DNA of 48,693 nucleotides from Elusimicrobia bacterium CG_4_9_14_3_um_filter_62_55. Lineage in GTDB: Bacteria; Elusimicrobiota; Elusimicrobia; UBA1565. The notes under the pieces were generated by a model that saw only the letters and a program-made list of their open reading frames with translations, made no database searches and was not told where the DNA came from. The DNA lies in NCBI GenBank assembly GCA_002790095.1, contig PFUL01000109.1:1-48693 (forward strand), read 5' to 3'. Within the stretch, counting starts at the first letter, position 1. Each line of letters opens with the position of its first letter. Position numbers and translations under genes: made by a program. Below are positions 16,137 through 25,672 of the stretch, piece after piece.

Positions 16137-16640
16137 ATGGACAAGCTTCTTAGCCCCGATATCGGACTGATGATCTGGACGATCTTCTCGTTCTTGATCC
16201 TCGTATTTTTGCTGCGCGCGTTCGCGTGGGGACCTCTGCTGGCGTCGATCGACGCGCGCGACAACGCGCTTCGCGAGGAACGCGAACGCGCGGAAAAAGC
16301 CCGCGAGGAGTCCGAAAAAATCCAGAGGGACCTCGAAGCGCGGCTCGCCGTCGCGGCGGAAGAAGCGAAAGGGATCGTCGGTCAGGCGTCAAAGGACGCC
16401 GAGGCGCTTCGCTCGCGGCTGAAAGCCGACGCCGAAGACGAGGCTCGCGGCATGATCGACAAAACTCGGGTGCAGCTTGAGGACGAGAAAAACAAGCTTA
16501 TCGGGGAACTGCGCCGGGAAGTCGCCGACCTGTCGTTGACCGCCGCGGAGCGGTTGATCAAGAAGAGCGTCGACCCGTCGGTCAAGAAGACCGTTATGGA
16601 CGACTTCTTCTCCGAACTCGAAAAACAGAAGGCCGCCTAA
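16137..16640 (+). CDS. atpF: ATP synthase subunit b
   Basis: The 167-residue protein has one N-terminal membrane helix ('LMIWTIFSFLILVFLLRAFAWGPL') and then a long, charged coiled coil (about 40-165), the peripheral stalk architecture. 'RLIKKSVDPS' near the C-terminus is typical of the delta-binding end. A single b gene is present, implying a b2 homodimer. The gene is preceded by GGAG and lies 36 bases after the atpE hairpin. Confidence 0.95.
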   Translation: MDKLLSPDIGLMIWTIFSFLILVFLLRAFAWGPLLASIDARDNALREERERAEKAREESEKIQRDLEARLAVAAEEAKGIVGQASKDAEALRSRLKADAEDEARGMIDKTRVQLEDEKNKLIGELRREVADLSLTAAERLIKKSVDPSVKKTVMDDFFSELEKQKAA

Positions 16641-16642
16641 GC

Positions 16643-17176
16643 ATGAACATGAACGATCGCGTTCTTGCGCGGCGCTACGCGCTGGCTCTTTACCAGAGCG
16701 CGCAGGGGCTCAAGGAAGAGAAGACGATCGCCGAGGAGCTTTCGGCCGCCGCGAGGGCGCTCTCCGCCAACATGTCCGAGTTCAGCCACCCGCGCGTGAC
16801 GCTGGAAGACAAGAAATCGCGGCTTCGCGCGGCGTTGGGCGGGAAGTACTCCAAGCGAACGCTTCGATTTCTGGAACTTCTCATCGAGAAGAAGCGCTTC
16901 ATCCTGCTTCCGCAGATGGCGGTGGATCTCGGCAAGATTTACGACGAGGGCCGCGGCGTCGTGCACGCGTCGGTCCGCGCCGCCCACGAGCTCGACGAAG
17001 GGCAGAAAATGATCCTCGCGGAGCGTTTGGGCGCTTTCGTCGGGAAATCCGTCGTTTTGGACGTTCGTGTCGACGAGACCTTGTTGGGCGGCGCGGTCGT
17101 CCGGCTCGGAGACTGGACGTTTGACGCGAGTTTGAAGGGAAAACTGCGAACCCTGCGCGGCCGATTGGCCGCCTAA
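16643..17176 (+). CDS. atpH: ATP synthase subunit delta
   Basis: This 177-residue protein starts 2 bases after atpF. The helical N-terminal domain contains 'ARRYALALYQSAQG', and the C-terminal region carries 'DETLLGGAVVRLGDWTFDASLKGKLRTL', the family signature. Delta joins the peripheral stalk to the top of F1. Length and order are normal. Confidence 0.94.
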   Translation: MNMNDRVLARRYALALYQSAQGLKEEKTIAEELSAAARALSANMSEFSHPRVTLEDKKSRLRAALGGKYSKRTLRFLELLIEKKRFILLPQMAVDLGKIYDEGRGVVHASVRAAHELDEGQKMILAERLGAFVGKSVVLDVRVDETLLGGAVVRLGDWTFDASLKGKLRTLRGRLAA

Positions 17177-17209
17177 GACGCTTAACGAAGACAACAGACG
17201 AGGAAAAAC

Positions 17210-18724
17210 ATGGCCATCCGACCCGAAGAGATCACCGGAGTCATCAAGAAGCAGCTCGAAAATTTCGACGGCAAGACCGAGATCAAGGAAGAGGGCTTCG
17301 TGCTCCAGGTGGGAGACGGCATCGCCCGCATCTATGGGCTCGAGAACGCCATGGCCGGAGAGCTTTTGGAGCTCCCGCACGGCGTGTTCGGCCTGGTGCT
17401 GAACCTTGAAAAGGAAAACGTGGGCTGCGTGCTGCTCGGTGAGGGCGACATGATCCGCGAAGGCGACCCGGTCAAGCGAACGGGGCGCATCATGGAAGTT
17501 CCCGTCGGCGAGGCGCTCATCGGACGCGTCGTCAACGCACTGGGACAGCCGATCGACGGCAAGGGACCGATCGAAACGGAGAAGCGCCGCCAGATGGAGG
17601 TGATCGCTCCCGGCGTCGTGGAGCGTCAGCCGGTGACGCAGCCGATTCAGACGGGCCTGAAAGCCGTCGATGGAATGATTCCGATCGGGCGCGGTCAGCG
17701 CGAGTTGATCATCGGAGACCGCCAGACGGGAAAGACCGCCGTCGCCATCGATACGATCATCAATCAAAAAAATCAGAAGGATCGCCCGATCTGCATCTAC
17801 GTCGCGGTCGGTCAGAAACGTTCGACGGTCGCAAACGTCGTGAAGACGCTCGAAGAGCACGGCGCCATGGAGTACACAATCGTCGTCGCGGCGACCGCCT
17901 CGGAAGCCGCGCCGCTTCTTTTTATCGCCCCGTATACCGGCGTCGCGATGGGAGAGGAGTTGATGTGGGCCGGAAAGGACGTCCTCGTCGTATACGACGA
18001 CCTCTCCAAGCACGCGCAGGCGTATCGCCAGCTTTCACTGCTTCTGCGCCGCCCTCCCGGCCGCGAGGCGTATCCGGGAGACGTGTTCTACGTGCACTCC
18101 CGCCTGCTGGAGCGCGCCTGCAAACTGTCCGAGAAGAACGGAGGCGGCTCTCTGACCGCGCTGCCGATCATCGAAACCCAGGCGGGCGACGTGTCGGCGT
18201 ATATCCCGACGAACGTCATCTCGATTACCGACGGGCAGATCTACCTCGAGTCGGGTTTGTTCTACTCGGGCATCCGCCCCGCGGTGAACGTCGGTCTCTC
18301 GGTATCCCGCGTCGGCGGCGCCGCGCAGATTAAGGCGATGAAGAAGGTCGCCGGGAAGCTTCGCCTCGACCTCGCTCAGTACAACGAACTCGCGGCGTTC
18401 GCTCAATTCGGCTCCGATCTTGATAAGACCTCGCAGGCTCAGCTTGCGCGCGGCCAGCGGATGGTCGAACTGCTCAAGCAGGATCAGTACAAGCCGATGG
18501 CGGTCGAAGAGCAGATCGTTTCCATCTTCGCAGGCACCAACGGATTTCTCGACGACGTTCCGGTCGACGCGATCCGCCGCTGCGAGTCCGAAATGATCGA
18601 ATTCTGCAAGTCGCGCAAGGCCGATCTGCTCAAGAAGATCGTGGAAGAAGGCCAGATGACCGACGCGATCGCCGGGTCGCTCAGCGATGCGTTGAGGGAA
18701 TTCAAGCAGGGGTTCAAGGCTTAA
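17210..18724 (+). CDS. atpA: ATP synthase subunit alpha
   Basis: The protein has 504 residues of the non-catalytic F1 subunit. It shows the P-loop 'GDRQTGKT', '[13 protein letters not shown]' and the alpha signature around '[17 protein letters not shown]'. Its N-terminal '[17 protein letters not shown]' binds delta in homologues. Its TAA stop is immediately followed by the ATG of an unrelated exported ORF, so atpG is displaced by about 1.4 kb. Confidence 0.96.
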   Translation: MAIRPEEITGVIKKQLENFDGKTEIKEEGFVLQVGDGIARIYGLENAMAGELLELPHGVFGLVLNLEKENVGCVLLGEGDMIREGDPVKRTGRIMEVPVGEALIGRVVNALGQPIDGKGPIETEKRRQMEVIAPGVVERQPVTQPIQTGLKAVDGMIPIGRGQRELIIGDRQTGKTAVAIDTIINQKNQKDRPICIYVAVGQKRSTVANVVKTLEEHGAMEYTIVVAATASEAAPLLFIAPYTGVAMGEELMWAGKDVLVVYDDLSKHAQAYRQLSLLLRRPPGREAYPGDVFYVHSRLLERACKLSEKNGGGSLTALPIIETQAGDVSAYIPTNVISITDGQIYLESGLFYSGIRPAVNVGLSVSRVGGAAQIKAMKKVAGKLRLDLAQYNELAAFAQFGSDLDKTSQAQLARGQRMVELLKQDQYKPMAVEEQIVSIFAGTNGFLDDVPVDAIRRCESEMIEFCKSRKADLLKKIVEEGQMTDAIAGSLSDALREFKQGFKA

Positions 18725-19219
18725 ATGCTCCGGGTGCGGGCTCGAATCCGTCGCGGTCTGACCGCGGCGCTTCTCGCGGCGCTCGCCGCGGGCGCGCCGG
18801 CGGCGGCCGAGAACGGCTTTAGAATCGATCCGCCCAAAATGGAGCAGGGACAACTGCTGAACCTCAGCCTGATCGAGGCGCTCGCGACGATCAAGGAGGA
18901 AAAGTTGTCCGGCGTCTTCGCGTTCATCGCGGAGGCGGATTCTTCGCTCGCGTTCGCGAATCTGCTCTTGGCCGATTCGAAATCCCGGGACCGGTTTTTG
19001 AAGGCTTGCGAGAGGATGCACACCGCCGCGGGCGCCATCAGCCGATGGGACAAGCAGGTGATCCTGCTGCTCGTGGGGATGAACAGTCAGAGGGAGTTCC
19101 CCCCGGGCATTCAGCCGATGTCGGAGAAGCAGCGTACCCGCATCAACAAGCTCGCGCTCATCCCCGGGGTCGCGATCGAAGAACTGCGCAACCGCATGGC
19201 CACGCGGGGGAAACGGTGA
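18725..19219 (+). CDS. Exported protein of unknown function inside the atp operon
   Basis: The ATG directly abuts the atpA stop. The 164-residue product has a signal peptide (Arg-rich start, hydrophobic core, cleavage near AAAEN). The mature part is mainly helical, with 'GQLLNLSLIEALATIKEEKLSGVFAFI' split over two helices and a basic C-terminus. I recognise no family. It overlaps the epimerase gene by one base (TGATG), so it is translationally tied to its neighbours. Nothing links it mechanistically to ATP synthase. Confidence 0.65.
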   Translation: MLRVRARIRRGLTAALLAALAAGAPAAAENGFRIDPPKMEQGQLLNLSLIEALATIKEEKLSGVFAFIAEADSSLAFANLLLADSKSRDRFLKACERMHTAAGAISRWDKQVILLLVGMNSQREFPPGIQPMSEKQRTRINKLALIPGVAIEELRNRMATRGKR

Positions 19220-20163
19220 TGAAGCCGACGCTCAAACGCGCTCTCGTGACCGGAGGTGCCGGATTCATCGGGTCGAATCTCGCGCTCACGCTTCGCGATG
19301 CGGGAACCGAAGTTGTCGTGATCGACGATTTTTCGGCGGGCCATTTTAAGAACCTCGTCGATTTCGACGGGGATGTGATCGCCGCAGACCTCGTCGACGC
19401 CGGCGCGTGGGTCGACCGGGTCGGCGCGGTGGACGCTATTTTCCATCAGGCGGCCATCACCGACACGACCGTTACCGATCAAAAGCGGATGATGGAGGTA
19501 AACGTCGAAGCGTTTCGGAACCTGCTCACTTTCGCGGTCGCGGGCGGGGTCAAGCGGGTCGTATACGCGTCTTCGGCCGGCACGTACGGGGCGGGACGCA
19601 TTCCGATGAAGGAAACGGACGCGACCGAGCCGATGAACGTTTACGGTTTTTCGAAAAAGGTCATGGAGGCGACGGCACGCGAGTTCCATCGCCTTGAACC
19701 GGGGCTCGCGCTGGTCGGGTTGCGCTATTTCAACGTGTACGGCCCGCGGGAATCCTACAAGGGGTCCGCGCGGAGCATGATTTTGCAGCTGTACCAGCAG
19801 ATGCGATCCGGCAAACGGCCGCGCGTTTTCAAGCACGGCGAGCAGTTCCGCGATTTTATTTACGTGAAGGACGTCGTTGCCGCGAATCTGAAGGCGGTCG
19901 AAGCCGATTCCTCGGGGGTTTATAACGTCTGCACGGGGAAAACCACCGATTTTAATTCGGTCATCACCGAACTCAACCAGGTTTTGGGGACTGAGTTCGA
20001 GCCCGAATATTTTGAAAACCCCTATTCGTTCTATCAGAATGAGACGAAGGGAGATCCTGAAGCCGCCGCGAATGGGATCGGATTTACCGCGCGCTTTTCC
20101 GTCGCGGAGGGAATTCGCGATTATTTCGGGGGAAAGCCCGAATTGGCGGCTCAGGCCGCCTAG
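19219..20163 (+). CDS. HldD/RfaD-like NAD(P)-dependent sugar-nucleotide epimerase
   Basis: The ATG at 19219 gives 314 residues; a longer frame from 19006 only reads through the previous gene. The Rossmann motif 'TGGAGFIGS' is near residue 10 and the catalytic pair Y142/K146 sits in 'YGFSK'. 'LRYFNVYGPRESYKGS', 'RDFIYVKDVV' and 'FYQNETKGD' closely resemble ADP-glyceromanno-heptose 6-epimerases, which supply heptose for lipopolysaccharide core. Other extended SDR epimerases remain possible. It sits between atpA and atpG, an unusual place, with 9 bases to atpG. Confidence 0.78.
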   Translation: MKPTLKRALVTGGAGFIGSNLALTLRDAGTEVVVIDDFSAGHFKNLVDFDGDVIAADLVDAGAWVDRVGAVDAIFHQAAITDTTVTDQKRMMEVNVEAFRNLLTFAVAGGVKRVVYASSAGTYGAGRIPMKETDATEPMNVYGFSKKVMEATAREFHRLEPGLALVGLRYFNVYGPRESYKGSARSMILQLYQQMRSGKRPRVFKHGEQFRDFIYVKDVVAANLKAVEADSSGVYNVCTGKTTDFNSVITELNQVLGTEFEPEYFENPYSFYQNETKGDPEAAANGIGFTARFSVAEGIRDYFGGKPELAAQAA

Positions 20164-20172
20164 AGGACTACG

Positions 20173-21075
20173 ATGGCATCTTTAAGAGAAATCCGGTCGA
20201 AAATCAAATCGGTCAAGTCGACCCAGCAAATCACGAAGGCGATGAAGATGGTGGCCGCCGCCCGCATGCGCAAGGCTCAGCAGTCGATCCTCGCGTCTCG
20301 CCCCTTCGCCGTTCAAATGGAAAAGGCGGTGGCGGATCTCGTGAAGCTCGAGGTCCTCTCGGACATCCGCAACGGTGACCCGATCGAGATCCATCCGTTT
20401 TTCGAGGATCGCGGGGATGCGCGCGAGTGCCTGATGCTGGTGACCGCCGATAAGGGATTGTGCGGGTCGTTCAACGCGAACATCCTTCGGCAGGCGATTG
20501 CCTGGATCCAGGCCCGGCGCGATAAGAAGCTCACCGTCGCCGTCGTCGGCCGCAAAGGGCGCGATCTGCTCAATCGTTTGCGCGACGTCGAAATCGACCG
20601 CGCCGTCGAGTTGGTGAACATCTTCCCGAAGGTCGGCTTCAAGCACGCCGAACTGGTCGCCGAACCCGTTCTTTCCTTGTTCGAGCGGGGCGAGATCGAC
20701 AAGGTCACGGTGATGTACACCGAGTTCAGGTCGGTCGTCTCGCAGCAGGTGGTCGAGAAGCAGCTGCTTCCCATTCCGACTCCCAAGGTCGATGCCGATG
20801 AGGTCCTCAACCCCTTCGGGTTCCATTTCGAGCCCGGCCGGCAGCAGCTGCTTTCGACTCTGCTCCCGCGCGACATCAAGGCCCAGGTGTACCGGTTCCT
20901 TCTGGAGTCCCAGGCCGCCGAGTTGGCGGCCCGCATGAACGCGATGGAGTCGGCCTCCAAGAACGCGGGTGAGCTGATCGAGGGGCTGACCTTGGCCATG
21001 AACCGTACGCGTCAGGGGATCATCACCAACGAGTTGATGGAAATCGTCGGCGGTGCGGAGGCCTTGGCTGCATGA
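20173..21075 (+). CDS. atpG: ATP synthase subunit gamma
   Basis: The protein has 300 residues. The N-terminal helix 'REIRSKIKSVKSTQQITKAM' and the C-terminal 'NRTRQGIITNELMEIVGGAEAL' are the coiled central-shaft segments, and 'VTADKGLCGSFN' is a family motif. It is the rotor shaft of F1. Its stop overlaps the start of a PilZ gene (ATGA), so the two are translationally coupled. Confidence 0.95.
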   Translation: MASLREIRSKIKSVKSTQQITKAMKMVAAARMRKAQQSILASRPFAVQMEKAVADLVKLEVLSDIRNGDPIEIHPFFEDRGDARECLMLVTADKGLCGSFNANILRQAIAWIQARRDKKLTVAVVGRKGRDLLNRLRDVEIDRAVELVNIFPKVGFKHAELVAEPVLSLFERGEIDKVTVMYTEFRSVVSQQVVEKQLLPIPTPKVDADEVLNPFGFHFEPGRQQLLSTLLPRDIKAQVYRFLLESQAAELAARMNAMESASKNAGELIEGLTLAMNRTRQGIITNELMEIVGGAEALAA

Positions 21076-21452
21076 CGCTTCGAGAATCTCCGAAATCGGT
21101 TATGGCCGGCGGCGATAAGCGGCGGCACGCGCGGGTCCCTGTGGGGATCACGCTGGACATCAAGGTGAAGGGCGTCGCGGTGAAAAAGTGCCGCGGAACG
21201 ATCGCCGACCTCTCAATGTCGGGAATGACCTTCAAGTCGGACGCAGTGCTGGAGAAGGGGCAGTCCCTATATTTGAAAGTGAACATCCCCCTGGAAATCC
21301 GGGGAGAGATTCGGCATATCAAGCCTTCCCCGAAGGGAGGGATGCACCGCTACGGCGTGCGCTTCCATCACATCGGATTCGACGGTGAAAGCGAGACGCG
21401 CAAGCCTGAAAATTTCATCGCGGCGCGTTTTCGGCGCCCGAGCGCAAACTGA
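21072..21452 (+). CDS. PilZ-domain protein inside the atp operon
   Basis: The protein has 126 residues, almost all a single PilZ domain. The c-di-GMP-binding motif RxxxR is at R17-R21 ('RRHAR') and D46-x-S-x-x-G is in 'ADLSMSGMTF'. Both motifs are intact, so ligand binding is likely. It overlaps the atpG stop by 4 bases and is 33 bases before atpD. It could signal c-di-GMP status to the ATP synthase or simply be co-expressed. The nearby GGDEF protein is a possible source of the ligand. Confidence 0.85.
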   Translation: MTLRESPKSVMAGGDKRRHARVPVGITLDIKVKGVAVKKCRGTIADLSMSGMTFKSDAVLEKGQSLYLKVNIPLEIRGEIRHIKPSPKGGMHRYGVRFHHIGFDGESETRKPENFIAARFRRPSAN

Positions 21453-22919
<1,467 letters not shown>

Positions 22920-22937
22920 GCCTTCGGGACGGCGGTT

Positions 22938-23393
22938 ATGGCGAATCCACTCACGATTAAAATGGTCACCCCGGAACACGTGGCCCTCGAGACCACGGCG
23001 GACCGGGTCGTACTCCCGGCCGTTGAGGGCGAGATGGGCGTCCTTCCAGGACACGAGCCGTTTATGGCTCAACTCGACGTCGGTGAAATCCGCATCACGG
23101 TCGGGGGCGAGTTGAAGAGCTACGCGGTCTCCGGCGGCTTCGCCGAGATCCTCAACAACACGATCTCGGTGTTCGCGGAAACGGCCGAGATGGCAGACGC
23201 GATCGACGAGGAGCGCGCCAAGCAGGCGTTAGAGCGCGCGGCCGCGGAGGCGAAGCTCGGCGACGAGAAGGACAAGATGACCTTAGCCGATGCGGAAAAC
23301 GCGCTCAAGCGCGCGCGTGTGCGCCTGCGGGTCGCGAAATTCCGCAAACGCCGCGGTTCCTCGCCTTCCCGCGTCCCTGAGTCGGACCTTTAA
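22938..23393 (+). CDS. atpC: ATP synthase subunit epsilon
   Basis: The protein has 151 residues. The N-terminal beta-barrel starts 'MVTPEHVALETTADRVVLPA' and contains 'EGEMGVLPGHEPFMAQLDVGEI'. Two C-terminal helices follow, as in inhibitory epsilon subunits. About 15 extra basic residues end the protein. It closes the operon and is followed within 16 bases by a strong terminator. Confidence 0.94.
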   Translation: MANPLTIKMVTPEHVALETTADRVVLPAVEGEMGVLPGHEPFMAQLDVGEIRITVGGELKSYAVSGGFAEILNNTISVFAETAEMADAIDEERAKQALERAAAEAKLGDEKDKMTLADAENALKRARVRLRVAKFRKRRGSSPSRVPESDL

Positions 23394-23408
23394 GGGTTTC
23401 GCGGTTTC

Positions 23409-23447
23409 AAACGAAAAGGACCTCCCACGGGGAGGTCCTTTTCGTTT
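23409..23447. terminator. Bidirectional intrinsic terminator between atpC and rsgA
   Basis: Perfect 18-base arms (23409-23426 and 23430-23447) surround an ACG loop. The stem ends in CCTTTTCGTTT on the plus strand and in the matching T-rich tract on the minus strand. It sits between convergent genes, so it can end both atpC and rsgA transcripts. Confidence 0.85.
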
Positions 23448-23462
23448 ATCCGGCCCGCCGCG

Positions 23463-24506
23463 TCAGCAACCGTCAAGCTTGCGCTTTTTGCGCGCGTCGA
23501 TACGAATCTGCCTCCACTTCTTGGCGTCGGCGCTTTGAGCTGCGTCATCCTTTCTCCGCGCGTTCCGCGTCAATTCCTTCTGAAGCTTGCGCCAGGATTC
23601 CAGGCGCCGTTCGTCGATGACGCCCTCAACCGCGCAGCCCGCGTTGCGGGTGTGCGTGCAGTTTCCGAATTTGCAGTCCGCGGCGAGCACCTCGATGTCT
23701 TCAAACGCGTCCTGAATCCCGCCCGCGTCCCATAGCTGCAGTTCCCGCATGCCCGGAGTGTCGACGACGAGCGCCCCGGAAGGGAGTCTGTGCAGCTGCC
23801 GAGTCGTCGTCGTATGCCGACCCTTGCCGTCGCGTTCGCGCACCGCTTGCGTGGCCGCGACCTCCCGACCGGCGAGTTTGTTGAGGAGGGTCGATTTTCC
23901 GGCCCCCGAGGCGCCGAGCAGGCAGATGGTTTGTCCGGGCATTAAATACGCGTCGAGCGCGTCGAGACCGGTCCCTTCGGTCGAACTGATCGCGTGTACG
24001 GGGACCCTCACCGCGGAGATTTCCGCTGCCGAGATCGTCTCGTCTAGATCCGCCGCCGCGTCGGCTTTCGTCAGCAGCAATACCGGCTGCGCGCCGCTTT
24101 CCCACAGCATCGTCAGGTAGCGTTCCACGGCGTTCGGGTTGAAGTCCTTGTCGACCGCGATAACCAGAAACGCGGTGTCGATGTTGGCGCCGATCACCTG
24201 TTCGCCGGTCGCCCGGCCCGCCTCGCTGCGCGAGATGCGGCTCGATCGCTCGAGCACCGCTTCCACGAGCATCGGTTCGCCCGGCCGCAGCGCGACCCAG
24301 TCGCCCACCGCCGGGAACGGCTTGTTCTCGATGCGGTAGCGTCCGGCGAGTTCGGCCCTTGTCTCGCCGTGCTCGATGACGACGATGTAAAAACCCCGGT
24401 GTTCTTCGATGACGCGTCCGGGGATGAGTCCTTGTTCTTGATGGGGCTTAAAGGCTCGCGCGCGATCCGGCGTGAAGCCGTAATCTTCCAGCGAATTAGA
24501 GTTCAT
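23463..24506 (-). CDS. rsgA: Ribosome small-subunit biogenesis GTPase RsgA
   Basis: The protein has 347 residues in a circularly permuted GTPase order. An N-terminal OB-fold is followed by the G4 motif 'LTKADAA', then the P-loop 'GASGAGKST' and G3 'DTPGM'. A C-terminal zinc knuckle reads 'CKFGNCTHTRNAGC'. By family knowledge it checks maturation of the 30S decoding centre. A basic tail ends the protein. Its probable ribosome site AAGGGA is partly held in a 6-base-pair stem (24509-24514 with 24531-24536). A promoter and a 20-codon ORF lie upstream on the same strand. Confidence 0.92.
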   Translation of the reverse strand: MNSNSLEDYGFTPDRARAFKPHQEQGLIPGRVIEEHRGFYIVVIEHGETRAELAGRYRIENKPFPAVGDWVALRPGEPMLVEAVLERSSRISRSEAGRATGEQVIGANIDTAFLVIAVDKDFNPNAVERYLTMLWESGAQPVLLLTKADAAADLDETISAAEISAVRVPVHAISSTEGTGLDALDAYLMPGQTICLLGASGAGKSTLLNKLAGREVAATQAVRERDGKGRHTTTTRQLHRLPSGALVVDTPGMRELQLWDAGGIQDAFEDIEVLAADCKFGNCTHTRNAGCAVEGVIDERRLESWRKLQKELTRNARRKDDAAQSADAKKWRQIRIDARKKRKLDGC

Positions 24507-24577
24507 GGGGGTCCCTTAAAATCGGTCGGAGGACCCGAACGCGGCGCGGCGTCGGGCGGACGCGGGGATCGGCTGAC

Positions 24578-24640
24578 TCAGAACGTCGAGACCGGACCCG
24601 TCGTCGAAACGGTGTTCTGGGGTGCACGTTCAATCACCAT
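24578..24640 (-). CDS. Possible 20-residue leader ORF upstream of rsgA
   Basis: An ATG is preceded by a perfect AGGAGG (plus strand 24648-24653) at 7-base spacing. The frame codes for 20 residues, ending Val-Ser-Thr-Phe before TGA. It lies between a good minus-strand promoter and rsgA, with 71 bases to the rsgA start. The ribosome site is stronger than that of rsgA itself. No similarity is recognised, and it may act in cis as a leader peptide. Confidence 0.4.
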   Translation of the reverse strand: MVIERAPQNTVSTTGPVSTF

Positions 24641-24686
24641 CGTCCGGCCTCCTAAGTGCGGGATCGTCCCCGTCGGGGGACGCGAT

Positions 24687-24716
24687 AGTATAGGCGAGCG
24701 GGGTCGGGGATTTCAA
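24687..24716 (-). promoter_or_regulatory. Sigma70-type promoter for the rsgA leader
   Basis: On the minus strand TTGAAA (24716-24711) is followed after 18 bases by TATACT (24692-24687). A CGTCCCC/GGGGACG hairpin lies just downstream in the predicted leader, before the AGGAGG of the small ORF. Confidence 0.55.
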
Positions 24717-24929
24717 GGGGGCGATTCCAATGGGCGCGCCGAATCACTCATAGTGCGTCCATAGGGGGTGGGTTTTGGAATGGATTTTTCTCGATGACCG
24801 CTAGGAGCGACTCCGCCTTAGATCGCAATCCTGCCGATGCAAGCCTCTTGGCGTCCCTTTGCGCCTGCCGAGTAAAAACCAGTTGCCAGGCTCTACCAAG
24901 ACAATTTTTTAGAAAGCTTCGTGTCGCCC
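24717..24929. other. Non-coding gap between rsgA promoter and the toxin-antitoxin pair
   Basis: I see no convincing gene, RNA or strong hairpin here. Base composition becomes less GC-rich towards the antitoxin gene, and several ORF fragments lack ribosome sites. It may be the edge of an acquired segment. Confidence 0.4.
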
Positions 24930-25304
24930 TTAAACCATCGCATGAATATTGATTGCCTGGTACGGAACCAAGATGGATTGGCTTGATGTTTTGCTCGCTT
25001 TTTTTCGTTTGTTCATTCGAACCAGCCCATATTCCTTGAGCAGCATAACGTCCGCATGAACATTTTTAAAATCACGCCCCGCGATTTTCGCCAACTGGTT
25101 AATCGATTGCGGAGATTGTTCTCTAACGATATGAAGCAGCGCAAGCCGCTTATCCGTGAGCAGAGATCTCACAGCCTCTAGGCTGGTGAAATAAATTCCG
25201 CGGTGAAGGGAGGTCTTTTTTCGAGCGCGTGAACTATTGAACGACTCTTTGAACTGCGCGTCCGCCTGTTCGCGACTAATAATTTGGATCTCTAGTGTTT
25301 TCAT
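24930..25304 (-). CDS. TumA-like antitoxin with winged HTH
   Basis: The protein has 124 residues. A winged helix-turn-helix spans about residues 50-105, with 'LLHIVREQSPQSINQLAKIA' and 'KNVHADVMLLKEYGLVRM'. This matches the HVO_A0114-type regulators that act as antitoxins to TumE toxins. It overlaps the toxin stop by 4 bases (ATGA). It probably represses its own promoter through the palindrome at 25582-25604. The local sequence is less GC-rich than the neighbours, consistent with transfer. Confidence 0.75.
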   Translation of the reverse strand: MKTLEIQIISREQADAQFKESFNSSRARKKTSLHRGIYFTSLEAVRSLLTDKRLALLHIVREQSPQSINQLAKIAGRDFKNVHADVMLLKEYGLVRMNKRKKASKTSSQSILVPYQAINIHAMV

Positions 25305-25582
25305 CGCAGGGCCTCAATATCACTCTCAAAGTCCTTCAGCAGCTTTCCCACGCCATCAAAGGCATATGCAACCTGTCGCTCCCCGATATGCTTATGGTGT
25401 CCTTTCGGGTGGTGATTGTCATAAAGAACAGCCGGTCTCTTCTGCCCTCTCGGGATGTACGCTAAGCGATAGCGTACACCGTCCGGGTTTTTCTCGCTTT
25501 TTGCAATGCGCCAAATCTTTCGTTCTTCGATGCCTCCGGCCTCATCGATCAGCTTCAGGCTATGAATCAGCAGAGCGCGCAT
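25301..25582 (-). CDS. TumE-like (DUF6516) toxin
   Basis: The protein has 93 residues. It carries the family pattern 'YRLAYIPRG', 'YDNHHPKGHHKHI' and 'LLKDFESDI', typical of DUF6516/TumE toxins, which are thought to act as RNases. The histidine-rich centre is the likely active region. It is the first gene of the pair. The predicted transcript would start only about 2-3 bases before the ATG, so the mRNA may be leaderless. Confidence 0.78.
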   Translation of the reverse strand: MRALLIHSLKLIDEAGGIEERKIWRIAKSEKNPDGVRYRLAYIPRGQKRPAVLYDNHHPKGHHKHIGERQVAYAFDGVGKLLKDFESDIEALR

Positions 25583-25604
25583 ATATGGTATAGGATACCA
25601 TATA
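25582..25604. promoter_or_regulatory. Palindromic operator of the toxin-antitoxin operon
   Basis: Two perfect 10-base arms (TATATGGTAT and ATACCATATA) flank AGG. The palindrome covers the -10 region and reaches the toxin ATG, an ideal position for autorepression by the HTH antitoxin. Confidence 0.65.
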
Positions 25605-25619
25605 AAGTTGATTTGTCAA
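25592..25619 (-). promoter_or_regulatory. Promoter of the toxin-antitoxin operon
   Basis: On the minus strand a consensus TTGACA (25619-25614) is followed after 16 bases by TATCCT (25597-25592). The -10 element lies inside the operator palindrome. Confidence 0.55.
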
Positions 25620-25672
25620 GACTGGGGGGCATGGAGGCATGGATAAAATTAGGAAAGCGGGGATCGCGAGGC

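Noticed and set aside
24369-24764. Plus-strand ORF across the rsgA start and promoter
   Set aside because: It overlaps rsgA antisense, has atypical composition and no ribosome site, and it crosses the minus-strand promoter.
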